In this document: piece by piece, positions 1 through 11,003 of the stretch
Position numbering within the stretch: position 1 is the stretch's first letter
Layout of the letters: the number at the start of each line of letters is the position of its first letter
NCBI GenBank assembly: GCA_050084985.1
Contig: JBITNC010000001.1
Span: 178,808,001 to 178,872,000 of the forward strand
Direction of reading: 5' to 3'
Origin: Nageia nagi
Lineage: Eukaryota > Pinophyta
Length of the DNA stretch: 64,000 nucleotides
The notes under the pieces: model-generated
Seen by the model: only the letters and a program-made list of their open reading frames with translations
Database searches by the model: none
What the model was told of the DNA's origin: nothing
Program-made: the position numbers and the translations under genes

Positions 1-142
1 AATCAAACGCCGGTGACTGATATCGAATGCTAGCGACTATCATCGAACACTGGCGATTGTAAATAAACGCCAGCGATCGAGAATCAAACGTCGGTGACTA
101 TCATTAAATGCCAGCGTTCCCTGTCTAAATGCCAGTGACTCA
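1..142 (+). repeat. 20-21 bp tandem repeat, about seven units
   Basis: Seven degenerate units of 20-21 bp follow each other, each with a core close to AAACGCCGGTGAC followed by a short AT-rich spacer. Variants include AATGCTAGCGAC and AACACTGGCGAT. The array may start before the window. The same motif recurs at 12903-12984 and 13671-13753 in this element. It is CG-rich compared with its surroundings. Confidence 0.8.
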
Positions 143-340
143 TATCCAGGTCGTTTTATCTCTTTTTGCTATTTTTGAGAAAGTAAAATGAAATTATGTT
201 ATGAAAAAATATTTTTTGAGTGTGATTCCTTTGCCTAGAGTGCATATAAGAATGGGTAGAAAAGGTTAAATGCATATATTTTATTAATTTACTTTATGTA
301 TAAAGTTATGTATTTATTTTCATGCTTTGGGTGAAGGGCA

Positions 341-598
341 CGTACATATTAATACTTTTTATCTTGTCTACTTATGCTCTCCCTTTGCGCTTCGTGCGAT
401 CTAAGGTGATCAGAATAGACTTGATAAGAAGGGGTAAATTGATTTTTCTTTTCCTTCACTCTCACACTACATACACATTAATACTTTTTATCTTGTCTAC
501 TTATGCTCTCCCTTTGCGCTTCGTGCGATCTAAGGTGATCAGAATAGACTTGATAAGAAGGGGTAAATTAACTTTTCTTTCCTTTCACACTCACATTA
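341..598 (+). repeat. 129-bp tandem duplication in the leader
   Basis: Two copies, about 341-469 and 470-598, are identical over the first ~88 bases and then drift in a pyrimidine-rich tail. A third diverged relative lies at about 801-895. Each copy holds an imperfect 16-bp inverted repeat (355-370 with 416-431 in copy one) enclosing two small stem-loops. Confidence 0.85.
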
Positions 599-1050
599 TC
601 ATTAATTGGGTTAATTTATCTACATCTAATGACCTCTTACTAGTAAGAGGAGGCAATTTACTACACATAATACTTCCACAATTGGAAGAGGTAAATGAAT
701 CACACTTAATTTGGAATGAACTTAAGGAAAATAAATCAGGGTTTTGGATAGTACAAATCACATTAAAGGGTTAATGAATTGGGTGGATTCGGACACACTA
801 AGTACTTTCACTTAACAAAGTATGCTCTCACTTTTGCGCTTCGAGCGATCTTAAGTGATCAGAAATAAGTTAAGTGAAAGAGGTAAAATTTATGCACATT
901 TTATTTGGAAATTTATTTCACATTAACACTCTTGAAGAGGTCTGCCCTTACCACTCCATTGGAGGTCGAAGGGATGTGACCCTTGGAGGAGTAATTGAAC
1001 CACATTTAATTAATTTATCTACACATAATACTTCCACAGCTGGAAGGGGT
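345..1050 (+). other. Array of stem-loop units in the leader
   Basis: Five units share a left flank close to ATAATACTT and a right flank close to AAGRGGTAAAT, with paired arms between. Long units: 355-431, 484-560 and 805-880. Short units: 673-688 and 1031-1046, with a six-base stem and four-base loop. Arms of unit 805-880 are perfectly paired over 12 bp (CTTTCACTTAAC with GTTAAGTGAAAG), although their sequence differs from the paired arms of the first two units. A perfect 18-bp palindrome is at 633-650. Retention of pairing despite sequence change suggests selection on RNA structure, for example packaging or translation control; that role is inference. Confidence 0.55.
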
Positions 1051-1709
1051 TAATGAACATCATTAATAGGTTGGATAATGAATCACATTATAACTAAAAA
1101 GAACAACAGGGTTTATTAAGGTCAAGATCCATCTTATAATAAACTTTTGATTGTATCACATTAAGATAAGATAAGTGAATGGACATGAATGTTGGGGAGG
1201 GTAGTATGCATAGTTGCATCTTACTTGTTTAAATTGCATTTCATAAGGCCTTAAAGGATATAATTGAACATTAATGAGTTGGATGTCACTACCAACCGTT
1301 AATTCTTATTTCTTTGTACCCACCGACATAACACACTTGAAGCCACAGAGCCAGTCACACTTGGAGGTGATTACCAAGGTGACTCTCCTTTAGGTAGGAG
1401 TCAAAAAAGGAGACTCTTCTAGAACCAAGCCAAAAGCCATAGAAGCTTGTAAACATTACTTAGGATTACCCAACCTACCTTGTTTAACACTTGATTAGTC
1501 AAAACAAATTAGGAAAATTAAAAGACTAAAAGTGTACAACTCATATCGTTCATTTAACTTATATATTAAAAATAGGTGAAAAAGTTGAAAAGATAATCAC
1601 ATCGTTAGAAGTAAATTTGCATGTAGGATGTTTGTGCATTAAATTGTTTTCTCGAAAACGTAATATAAAAGATAAAAATGAAGTTCTCTTTTTACGATAT
1701 TTGTTTATA

Positions 1710-4496
1710 ATGGTTCAAACTAGAAGTATGGCCGCTAAAGAAATACAAGAATACCCATTTGAAATACAAGAAATATATACAGATAATATGGATTTGATAG
1801 AGTCTTCGGTTAGAAGGCCACTGCTTTTAGATGAGTCAGATTCACGGATAGGTCGTTATGAAGGTAAAGATAAGGATTGGGATTATGATCAATCTAAATT
1901 GCAAAGACAAGGTATAGAGGATCATATTACTAAGTCTAGAGTGCAAGTGTTAGATGAAGAGTTAATTGAAATTCGTCGTCGTCTAGCCAATCATAGAGAT
2001 ATTCCTAAAACATCTTCTAGTGTACCAGGAGATGTAGAAAAACGAGATCAAAGGTGTCATAACTTAGAAATTGATGAGAATAGATCTCGGGCTGGAACCA
2101 TAGCGGTACCTGAGACTGAACCATATAAAGTTATCTATGATAGAGTCATTTGTCAATTACCAGATGGTCGAATAGTCAGTTCTTTGATTAGAAAAGAAGG
2201 ACTTCCTCTTTCTCATAAATCTCTTGAATTAGGAAAAAATGAAGTAGCAATACCTGCAAGTAATTTATCTCAAAGAGCTCCTTCAATAAGGCAAACGGAA
2301 AAATCTTACTCTTCAAAGGGAAGATTAGATAGAAGGACATCTAAATTTGCAGTAGAAGAGATACCTTCTTTTGAAGAACTAAAAGAACGAAGACGATTAT
2401 ATTCAACAAAAACGGGTCAAAGATTCACAGAAGTATATGTCGATGAGATCAAAAGGGCCGCGGAGATGCAATATCTCCTAGAGGAAGAAAATAGAAGAAA
2501 TAATGAAGTCCTTAAAATTCAAGAACAAGAAGATAAATTAAAAGAAATGGAAGATAAACTTTTTAGGGATAAAAAGAAATTGATAGAACAAGAACAAATA
2601 AACAAAGAGAGAAGTGAATTCCTGGAACAAGAAAAGAAAAGACTTCATAAAGAGCATGAGATTCAACTGCGTTTAAGAGAATTACAACTTGAAGAATTAG
2701 AAAAAGAAAAAATCAAAAGGGAGCAACATCTACGTATGGAGAAAGAAAAACAAAGACAGTGGGAGGAATATCAAAGGATTAAAAATTGGAAACTCAAAAC
2801 TCCTGAAGGAAGTCAAATACGGAGATATCGAGATCCTTACTTAGATAGACAAGAAGCAAGGGATAAAGAGGTAGCCACCTTGTTACAAAAGAAGAGGGAT
2901 AAAGAACTAGAATTACAAAGGTTATATGATAAACAAAAGCAAGATTCTATTAAAAGTTGGGTGGAACAAACTCAAAAGCAAATGAAACAACCTGATTACA
3001 AAGGAAGAGAGTTATACCAAGAACCTCCTAAAATCCCTAGTCTACGACATCAGTCACCTCTTAAAATATTGCCCCCACCACCATCAGAATTTCCTTCTGA
3101 CTATGAGTCTCACATGTCAAGATCAATCTTAGAAAAAGATCCGAATACTCGAAGACATCATAGACATACTCAAGGTCGGAGAACTGATAAGGAATTAGAA
3201 GACTTTTTGAAGGATTTTATGAATCGAGAGATGAATGTTCAAGGGCTTAAGAAGTTAAATTATAAGAACATTTGTAATGAGCCTATTCATCCAAGTGTTC
3301 CGAAAAAGAAATTACCTTATAGGTTTGAACTTCCTAAAATAGAACCATTTAAAGGAAGAGAAGATCCCAAAGAACACTTGAGAAAATTCACATTTTCTAG
3401 TTATCAGATAGCCAATGATGACTCATTGATGTTACGTATGTTCCCTATGATGCTTGCAGGTCAAGCTTTGGATTGGTATAATGGTTTACCTATACATAGT
3501 TTATATACGTTCGAACAATTGGCTGATCAATTTCTTGAGCACTTTAGAATCAATATTAAAGAAAAATCTTCCATTACGGATCTTACAAGATTACAACAAT
3601 TTTCCGATGAAACCATACAAGATTACATCTCAAGATGGCGAGCTATACTTACTAGTATGCCTTATACAATACCACAAGAAGAATTGGTTAAATTGTTTAG
3701 TCAAAGTTGTCTAAGACCAATAGCTAGTGTTCTCCAAATTCAACAACATAAGACTTTTGAAGAAGCTATTGCACAGGCAGTAGTTATAGAAAGAGTTAAA
3801 ATTCAAGATGGAGAACTAAAACTCAAGAAAAAGGAATACAAGAAGGGCAATCAACATGAGAATACTAGTAAACAACCACAAAGTAATCAAATAGCTATGA
3901 CGGAAGATTCTGGTCAAGCTCCAAAAATAGAAGAAAATGTTGAACCTAAGCCTAAGAGAAATTTTACCCCATTATCAGAACCATTATCGGAGATACTTAA
4001 TAAATTATGTGATAATGGTATGATTACATTACCTGAAATAAAATCGGAGAATCCTAATGCTAAAGGGAAAAAATGGTATAGAGAGAATGAATTTTGTGCT
4101 TATCATAGACAAAAGGGACATAAGACAAATAGATGTCGAACTTTACAGCATAAAATTCAAGACTTGATAGATGGTGGGAAAATAGATGTGGATAATCCAC
4201 TTGTGCCTCCGAATCAAAATTTAGGGATATATCAAAATCCCTTACCTTCACATCAGGCTAATAATGTGGCAATTATCCCTAATCAAATGAACTATGCATG
4301 CAATGATAAGGATACACCATTTATAGGGGCTATAGATGATTCAATACACATGATTGGTATAGCTACAAGAGCACAACAATATCAAGATAAACAAGACAAC
4401 CCACGAAAAAATCAATCGATATCAAATCCAAGCAATATACAACCTATACCTCCTCCACAACAACCTAAGGTTTCGATAAAGGGTGCTCTTCAATGA
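1710..4496 (+). CDS. gag: Gag polyprotein of the Tat element
   Basis: Structural protein that forms the cytoplasmic particle and binds element RNA. I start it at the ATG at 1710 (MVQTRSM...); the frame is open 31 codons further upstream but without an ATG. It gives about 928 residues. Residues ~1-255 are charged and low in recognisable motifs; ~258-364 are a strong E/K/R/Q-rich coiled coil; ~536-703 are the retrotransposon Gag capsid domain (FELPKIEPFKG, LAGQALDWYNGLP, FRINIKEKSSI). A CAYHRQKGHKTNRC knuckle of the CxxHxxxxHxxxxC kind, typical of Tat Gag, occupies 796-809. The long N-terminal coil makes it larger than most plant Gags. The frame ends in TGA at 4494; the same frame continues as protease after a second stop (TAG at 4545), so the original was probably a Gag-Pro fusion. 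Confidence 0.88.
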   Translation: MVQTRSMAAKEIQEYPFEIQEIYTDNMDLIESSVRRPLLLDESDSRIGRYEGKDKDWDYDQSKLQRQGIEDHITKSRVQVLDEELIEIRRRLANHRDIPKTSSSVPGDVEKRDQRCHNLEIDENRSRAGTIAVPETEPYKVIYDRVICQLPDGRIVSSLIRKEGLPLSHKSLELGKNEVAIPASNLSQRAPSIRQTEKSYSSKGRLDRRTSKFAVEEIPSFEELKERRRLYSTKTGQRFTEVYVDEIKRAAEMQYLLEEENRRNNEVLKIQEQEDKLKEMEDKLFRDKKKLIEQEQINKERSEFLEQEKKRLHKEHEIQLRLRELQLEELEKEKIKREQHLRMEKEKQRQWEEYQRIKNWKLKTPEGSQIRRYRDPYLDRQEARDKEVATLLQKKRDKELELQRLYDKQKQDSIKSWVEQTQKQMKQPDYKGRELYQEPPKIPSLRHQSPLKILPPPPSEFPSDYESHMSRSILEKDPNTRRHHRHTQGRRTDKELEDFLKDFMNREMNVQGLKKLNYKNICNEPIHPSVPKKKLPYRFELPKIEPFKGREDPKEHLRKFTFSSYQIANDDSLMLRMFPMMLAGQALDWYNGLPIHSLYTFEQLADQFLEHFRINIKEKSSITDLTRLQQFSDETIQDYISRWRAILTSMPYTIPQEELVKLFSQSCLRPIASVLQIQQHKTFEEAIAQAVVIERVKIQDGELKLKKKEYKKGNQHENTSKQPQSNQIAMTEDSGQAPKIEENVEPKPKRNFTPLSEPLSEILNKLCDNGMITLPEIKSENPNAKGKKWYRENEFCAYHRQKGHKTNRCRTLQHKIQDLIDGGKIDVDNPLVPPNQNLGIYQNPLPSHQANNVAIIPNQMNYACNDKDTPFIGAIDDSIHMIGIATRAQQYQDKQDNPRKNQSISNPSNIQPIPPPQQPKVSIKGALQ

Positions 4497-5731
4497 CAAT
4501 TAAAGATGTCTCCGGTTAAGATGACTTTATTTGAGCTATTACAATAGTCTGGGAGTCATAGAGAAGCTATGAATCAAATTTTACAAGAAATTCAAGTGGA
4601 TATTAGTAACCCTGATAATTTTATTTCAATAGTTGAAAGTTTGAAGATATCTCAACAACCTAGTATTACCTTCTACGAACAAGAAAGATTAAAAAATGAT
4701 GGACAAGGCGGACTTGATCCACCTTTACATATAATGGGTAAAGTAGATGGGAAATTGTTTAAAAGAATTCTGATATATGAAGGATCAGTTATAAATATAA
4801 TCTCAGAGGCTGCATATAAAAATTTGAATTTGTCAGATTTGCTTATATTATAGCTCCTTCTTTACAAATTAGGGCGTTTAATGATGCAGTATGTTCAACT
4901 TTGGTATCAATCGTCCTACCGATTACAGTAGGGGCTAAGATCGTGCAAACTTCGTTACATATAATTGAAGGAAATATCATATAATATAACGTTCTTTTAG
5001 GACGTCCATGGATTAGAGAAATGCAATGTGTCCCATCAACTTACCATGGATGTTTAAAATACATCTACAAAGATAAAGTTCATTGTGTGTTTAAAGATCC
5101 AGACCCTTATTCGTATTGTAATTTAATTTTGGATCCAAGTAAAGTGACATTACCATCACCTAACTTATCAACCATATTGATGAACAAGAATACAAATCAA
5201 TCTGAAATCATAAAAGGAAAAAGTGACATAGTCATACAAGATAGAGATGCTTGGGAAAAGGTTGCTAAGACTTTAGACGAAAAATATGGAGCTTCCTCAT
5301 CAAAACAAGTGAATATTACATCTGATAATGACTCATCTAGTGTATATCCAGTGAAAGTTAAATTAATGGATTTAGGGATGGGAGAATATGGTGTAGATGA
5401 TGTGGTATTTAATATACCATCGTTACAAGAAGTGGGTAAAGCATCTGAATCACCAAGTGTGATTGGAGAAATAGTACCTTTAGGGGAAGTACCTAATCAA
5501 ACCATGTTTATCTATGCGGGAATAGTAGATCTGGTGTCAATGATACCTAGTCAAACGTATGAAGGAAATTTCGATAATGATATGAAATATTTATCACCTT
5601 GTTCAAGAACTTTTGTCTTAAACTATTTTAACAAATGTAATTGGAAAGGACGAGGATTGGGTCGGTATGAACAAGGTCCACGAGACATCATTGAATTACA
5701 ATATCAATATCCCACTGATAAAAGGGATTAG
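4497..5731 (+). pseudogene. pro: Aspartic protease and G-patch region, broken
   Basis: This should be the enzyme that cuts Gag-Pol. It starts in the gag frame after TGA 4494, passes TAG 4545, reads to TAG 4851, shifts frame near 4848, then continues with a TAA at 4982 to 5731. The flap and C-terminal half are clear (LLGRPWIREMQCVPSTYHGC from ~4990). The active-site segment reads ILIYEGSVINII, where relatives have Asp before the (E/G)GS, so the catalytic Asp appears replaced by Tyr (GAT to TAT). Near 5640 the segment WKGRGLGRYEQG is a G-patch, a glycine-rich nucleic-acid-binding motif found after the protease in Tat elements. The copy cannot make a working protease. Confidence 0.8.
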
Positions 5732-5732
5732 G

Positions 5733-8500
5733 TTATCAAAATGAATGTAAAACTCTTGCTAAATTAGAAAATTCAGAAGAAGAGAATTTGGATTATAATG
5801 AAGAGATTTTAGAGAAGGAATCCATAGTACAAAAAAGTATTGATATAAGAGAAGAACAATTAAGTGAAATGGATATATTAGAAGGGGTCAAAGCGCTTTT
5901 CATAAATAATACTGAATCACCCCGAAACCATTCATGTTCACCAAGTGATATACAAGAAAAAATAAATAGAAATGTCGAATCATCAATCAGTTCATGTTTC
6001 GATATACCATCGGTAAATATGGTTATAATAAAAGAGAATGATGTTGAAGATCAAAATAGTGAACAAATAGATAAAGCCAACGAAAATCATGATTTGATCA
6101 AAATAATAGCTGATACTCCTACAGATGATGTAATTGCCGATTTTTCTCTTATATCATCCAATCCTTTGGTACACGAATTCAAAAATGTAGATTACATATT
6201 TGACTCCTATAGAGATCAAGTATGCACGAATGACCAAATCCAAGAATGTGACGAAGAATATAGCATTAATGATAATGGTTGGATACCGGTACCGAATCAA
6301 TTAGAAGAAGGATCGCATATGCTTACTGAAAAGGTCTTAGAAATAAATATCAATAATGATCCTCAGAATCCTAAAATAATTCAATTAGGAGAAAATCTCA
6401 CGAAAACTGAACGAGAAGAGATTATAAATTTATTAAAAGAACAAGAAAAAGTATTCGCATGGTCATATGCGGACATGCCTGGAATAGACCCTAAATTAGT
6501 AGTGCATAATTTAGCCTTAAAGTCTAATGCTAAACCGATTAAACAGAAATTACGTAAGATGCATCCTACTATAGCATTAATGGTAAAAGAAGAACTTCAA
6601 AAATTATTAGAAGCTAAGTTTATACAACCTATAGATTATTCGGATTGGATATCTAACATGGTACCTGTGAAAAAACCAAGTGAAAAAATACGAATATGCA
6701 CAGATTTTCGTGATCTTAACAAAGCTTGTCCCAAAGATGATTTCCCTCTACCTAACATTGATAGTTTGATAGATTCAACAGCAGGACATGATATGCTATC
6801 ATTAATGGATGGATTTTCCGGTTATAATCAAATAAAAATAGCTCCTGAAGATCAACATAAAATAGCTTTTATAACTCTGTGGGGTATCTTTTGTTATAAA
6901 GTTATGCCTTTTGGATTAAAGAATGCTGGGGCAACTTATCAAAGGGCTATGACTTATATATTCCATGATTATATGCATGACATAGTAGAAGATTATGTTG
7001 ATGATTTGTTGGTTAGATCCAAACATCGAATAGATCATGGAAAAGACCTAATTAAAGTCTTGGACAGATTATTAGAACATAAAGTAAGATTAAATCCAAA
7101 AAAGTGTGTTTTTGGTGTAACTTCAGGAAAACTATTAGGATTTATTGTGTCTCGACGAGGAATTGAAATAGATCCTAATAAAGTGAAGGCAGTTGTAGAT
7201 ATGCCACCTCCTGCAAATCTTAAACAATTACAGAGTTTACAGGGTAAGTTACAAGCCATCAAGAAGTTTATAGCTCAACTTTCAGATAAGTGCAAACCGT
7301 TCACAAAATTATTAAAAAAGGGGAAAGAATATCATTGGGGTAAAGAGCAACAAGATGCCTTCGAGGAAATTAAAAGATATTTATTATCTCCTCCTGTGTT
7401 AAGTCCACCTAGAAAAGACATACCCTTCTTGTTATACGTTTCTGCTACTGAAACTGCCTTAGGAACAATGCTTGGTCAAAAGAATGAATATAATAAAGAG
7501 CAAGCTATATATTACCTAAGTAGAACACTTGTGAGTTATGAGATTAAATACATATATTTGGAGAAATTATGTCTTGCTGTTATTTTCGCTACTAAAAAGC
7601 TCCGACATTACATGCTTAATCATACAACGTATGTCATCTCTAAAGTGGACCCATTGAAATATATGATGAATAAAACCTATCAAAATTCAAGAACAGCAAA
7701 GTGGATAATGCACCTAATAGAATTTGATTTGCATTTTATTGGACAAAAATCAATAAAAGGACAAGTAATTGCTGACTATCTTGCTGAGGCTCCATTACAA
7801 GATAATAAACCACTTGTCATTGAATTACTCGATGATGGGATATTTCAACTAGATGAAATTGAAATACCTGTAGAACTCGAAGACGAGTGGGATATGACAA
7901 TACACTTTGATGGTTCTCGATGTGAACAAGGTGGTGGAGCAGGTGTTGTATTTATAACACCGCAAGGAATCCCTATATTGTATTCATTTAAACTTAAATT
8001 TCCTTGTACTAATAATAATGCAGAATACGAAGCTTTGATATTAGCATTGAAAACCGCTATAAAATTAAGACTCAAAAGAATTAAGATTATTGGAGATTCT
8101 TTACTCATCGTAAATCAAGTGAAAGGAATCTATCAATGTAGAGAACCTTTACTTCAAAAGTATAAAGCGTTAGTTGAAGAATTGTTAAAATCTTTTGATC
8201 AATTTAGTATAGAAGCGGCACCGAGATCATCTAATAGATTCGCAGATGCTATGGCTTCTATTGGATCTCTTATCCCAGAAGATCCTAAAAAATCTTCAAT
8301 TCAAGTTGAAATAATTCACTTATCTCAATCATCATTACAACAAGAAGATGAAGAACAAAGTGTATTAAATATTGACGTAACGGATAAAGATAATTGGTAC
8401 CAAGAATTGATAGACTTTTTAAAATTTGGAACTCTTCCTGTAAACCTTAATAAATCAGCACGACGAGCATTTAAAATTAAAGCGGCTAAATATTGTTTGA
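5733..8500 (+). CDS. pol: Reverse transcriptase with two RNase H domains (pol, first part)
   Basis: This frame copies element RNA into DNA and removes the RNA. It is open from ~5733; the break from the G-patch frame is one missing base near 5730. RT covers residues ~225-450 counted from 5788, with TDFRDLNKACPKDDFPLP, LMDGFSGYNQI, MPFGLKNAGATYQRAM and the catalytic YVDD at 403-406. The first RNase H (~500-660) has lost its first Asp (LYVSATETALG). The second, archaeal-type RNase H (~700-825) keeps all four acidic residues: D708 in FDGS, E746 in NNNAEYEAL, D770 in IGDS and D820 in FADA. This arrangement is known for Tat elements. Near 8500 a one-base loss (ATAGGGATATC) puts the integrase in another frame; the original frame then runs on as nonsense to 8634. 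Confidence 0.9.
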
Positions 8501-9656
8501 TAGGGATATCTTGCATCGACAAAATTTCAATGGTATATTACTTAGATGTCTCGAATGGAATGATAGTAAAAAAGCTATGTCCTCCGCCCATGATGGAGTA
8601 TGTGGAGGACATTTTAATGGTGTTGCAATTGTAAAGCAATTAATATGGATGGGGTATTATTGGCCTACTATGGAAAAGGATTATTGTGAATACGTTAAAA
8701 AGTGCTTTAAATGTCAACAATACTCTCATTTATTTTCACAACCGTCTCAGGAGCTACATCCTATGCAATCACTTTGGCCATTCTCTAAATGGGCCTTAGA
8801 TTTAATAGGACAAATTACACCTACATCCTCTGGTGGGCACAAGTTCATTATTACAGCAACTGAATATTTTACTAAATGGGTAGAGGCTATTCCCATGACT
8901 TCCACTACGGGTGCCTGAATCGCTGAGTTTATAGAAAATTATATTATATGTAGATTCGGTATACCGAGCCAATTAATTATGGATAATGGAAAGAATTTTA
9001 AAAATAAGGATGTAAAATGTATATGTGACAAGTATAAAATTAAACAAAGTTTTTCTACTCCTTATTATCCACAAGGTAATGGACAGGCAGAAGCTACTAA
9101 CAAAACTATTCAAAACATTTTAGCAAAAATAGTAAATGATTCTCATAAAGATTGGCATATGCAAATACCGAAAGCCTTATGGGCTTATCGTACTAGTGTA
9201 CGCACTCCCATTGGGGCAACGCCATTCTCTTTAGTTTATGGAACAGAAGCCATCCTACCCATAGAGCTTGAGATACCATCTCTTAGAATAAATCTAAGTG
9301 AGCAAAATACTGATGAGGAAGCAAGACAAACTTGCTTAGATCAGTTATTGCTTTTAGATGAAAAACATGTTAATGCTTTATAGCACATGCGTGTTTATCA
9401 GAGGAGGATAAAATGAGCTTTTGATAAAAGAGCTTTAATTCATGAATTCAAAATAGGTGATTTGGTCTTAAAAGAAAATCAACAAACTTCACGACTAGAA
9501 CGACAGCTTAGAGACAAGTTCGCTCCAAATTGGTTAGGACCGTACATCATTAAGAAAAAATTTGGTAAGGGAACTTATCATTTATCAAATTTAGAAGGAA
9601 ATGAAGAGCATGAACCTATAAATATCATGCATCTCCGAACCTTCTATACATAAAAA
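8493..9656 (+). pseudogene. pol: Integrase of the Tat element, interrupted by stop codons
   Basis: This domain inserts the element DNA into the host chromosome. It has an HHCC zinc finger (HDGVCGGH ... CFKCQQY, ~8586-8715) and then the catalytic core with D at 8799-8801 (WALDLIG), D at 8982-8984 (IMDNGKNF) and E at 9090-9092 (GQAEATNK). Spacing is 60 residues then 35, the normal DD35E pattern. Three in-frame stops break it: TGA 8916, TAG 9381 and TGA 9414. The C-terminal part (9462-9653) has the usual GPYIIKKKFGKGTYHLSNLEG and ends at TAA. Catalytic residues are intact, so the damage is only stops and the frameshift from RT, consistent with a fairly young loss. Confidence 0.88.
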
Positions 9657-9759
9657 AGGAAAAGTGTATATTAGTTTTCCTTTGTTTTATTTTATTATTA
9701 AAACAATAAATAAATAAAAATATTAATATTTGTCAAATGTTAATGATTAAGACAGAAAG

Positions 9760-10970
9760 ATGAATCTGGCAAAGGAATCTGCTGAAGGTAGCTTCGTGCA
9801 ACCACAAGTACGATTTCCACCACCCAGATATCCAGGTGACTTCGCATTAACATATTTGAAACATAACTTTGATATGGATCTCTTGAATTATTTATGGTTG
9901 ACTATCGATGAGCAATATGAAAGAACGTATAATATGTTTCGTGGTAGGAATACCGGTTGGGATATCACTTTCTTTGGATATGAAGCCTGTATTAGTCTAG
10001 GCCCACAAATTTATTTCGCACATATGGAATGAATATCACATGAAATAATGGCCTTTTGTCTACAATGGCCTTATGGAAGGCCGAGTATCAACATATGGTG
10101 TCAATTAACAAAGCCTTCACTCCGTTTAGCTAGGATGAACTGTGTTGAACAATTAACTAAAAACCTGGAATGGATGGATGAACTTTTACCTTATTTACCT
10201 CATAAAAGGGTGACTTATGAATTTTCAAATGCTTTTGTGGCCTTCCCTCCTAGAACACCACTACAACATTATAGGCAAATCAACCAATTCTCTTGCACAT
10301 GAATGCGACCAATAATTAGGAAACGAAGGTTGGAAGAAAGACGAGCTTACCGTATTGCTGAACTTACAATGATAAATCAGATAAAGACTAGAAAGGAAAT
10401 TATCAAAAAATTATCAAAAGGACATAGACTACAGAATAATGGAAATTATCTTCCTGGGTTTGAAAATAGGTATGACAAAGATCTGTTTATGAAATTCATT
10501 CGTAACGTTCCTATTTCTTTATATTCAAACATCTTTTCCATGCCTATCGAAATTCAACAAAAATTGGCCTTGACATTCTATGATATACGCGAATCTTATG
10601 GTTGGGAGGTCAAAATAAATAAATCGTAGTTATTGTTCGTATCGATGCATTTGAATTATGGTGCTCTCCTAAATTAGAATATGATCTAATGATATATTTT
10701 TGCCTCCTGTGGCCCACAGAAAAGCCTAATATCATAATTGATTGTACTTACAACCAGACTTTAAGATATCGAGAACGAATCATCTTAATCGCCCAAACAG
10801 TGACTTTCGAACACTTAGACTATTGTGTTCTTGAAATTTATCATAATCAAGTGATACTAGATTTTAGTTTTTTGTTTAGCTCAACATATTGCTCATTTAA
10901 TCCTTCGGCAGTTCAGACTCGATTTGAACGCGTCCTGAATAGGTTCCCGAGAAAAACTATAAAACCCTAA
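9760..10970 (+). pseudogene. Extra ORF after pol, two related domains, function unknown
   Basis: I do not recognise this protein. One frame runs from ATG 9760 to 10629 with only two TGA stops (10030 and 10300), then a frameshift near 10620 leads into a frame that closes at 10970. About 400 residues are readable. The frame holds two related segments: FCLQWPYGRPSINIWC (~10052-10100) and FCLLWPTEKPNIIIDC (~10695-10742), each followed by a run of similar length with LR..R and a phenylalanine-rich end. Each is preceded by a GW(D/E) segment. It therefore looks like a duplicated domain of roughly 170-180 residues. There is no clear signal peptide or membrane segment to support an envelope. Its place between integrase and polypurine tract suggests an accessory retroelement protein. 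Confidence 0.6.
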
Positions 10971-10971
10971 A

Positions 10972-10972
10972 A

Positions 10973-11003
<31 letters not shown>
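10972..11003 (+). repeat. (AAT)n microsatellite
   Basis: About ten AAT units lie just after the extra ORF ends. Confidence 0.95.

Larger units (their letters stand above)
143..1709 (+). other. Leader (5' untranslated region) of the Tat element
   Basis: This is about 1.57 kb without a credible gene. It holds a 129-bp tandem duplication (341-598) and a series of stem-loop units (345-1050). From ~1100 to 1709 I see only AT-rich sequence with no repeat or motif I can name. A 150-codon frame over 322-774 exists because the 129-bp repeat period is a multiple of three; I do not treat it as a gene. Long leaders are common in Tat/Ogre elements. Confidence 0.6.

Noticed and set aside
1-142. CRISPR-like regular repeat.
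   Set aside because: Units are directly tandem with only short variable spacers, degenerate, and inside a plant retrotransposon.
322-774. A 150-codon frame with a 43-residue repeat.
   Set aside because: It exists because the 129-bp DNA repeat is a multiple of three; the third diverged copy does not preserve it, and stems rather than codons appear conserved.
9760-10970. Envelope protein call for the post-pol ORF.
   Set aside because: No clear signal peptide, transmembrane segment or cleavage site is visible; position alone is not enough.
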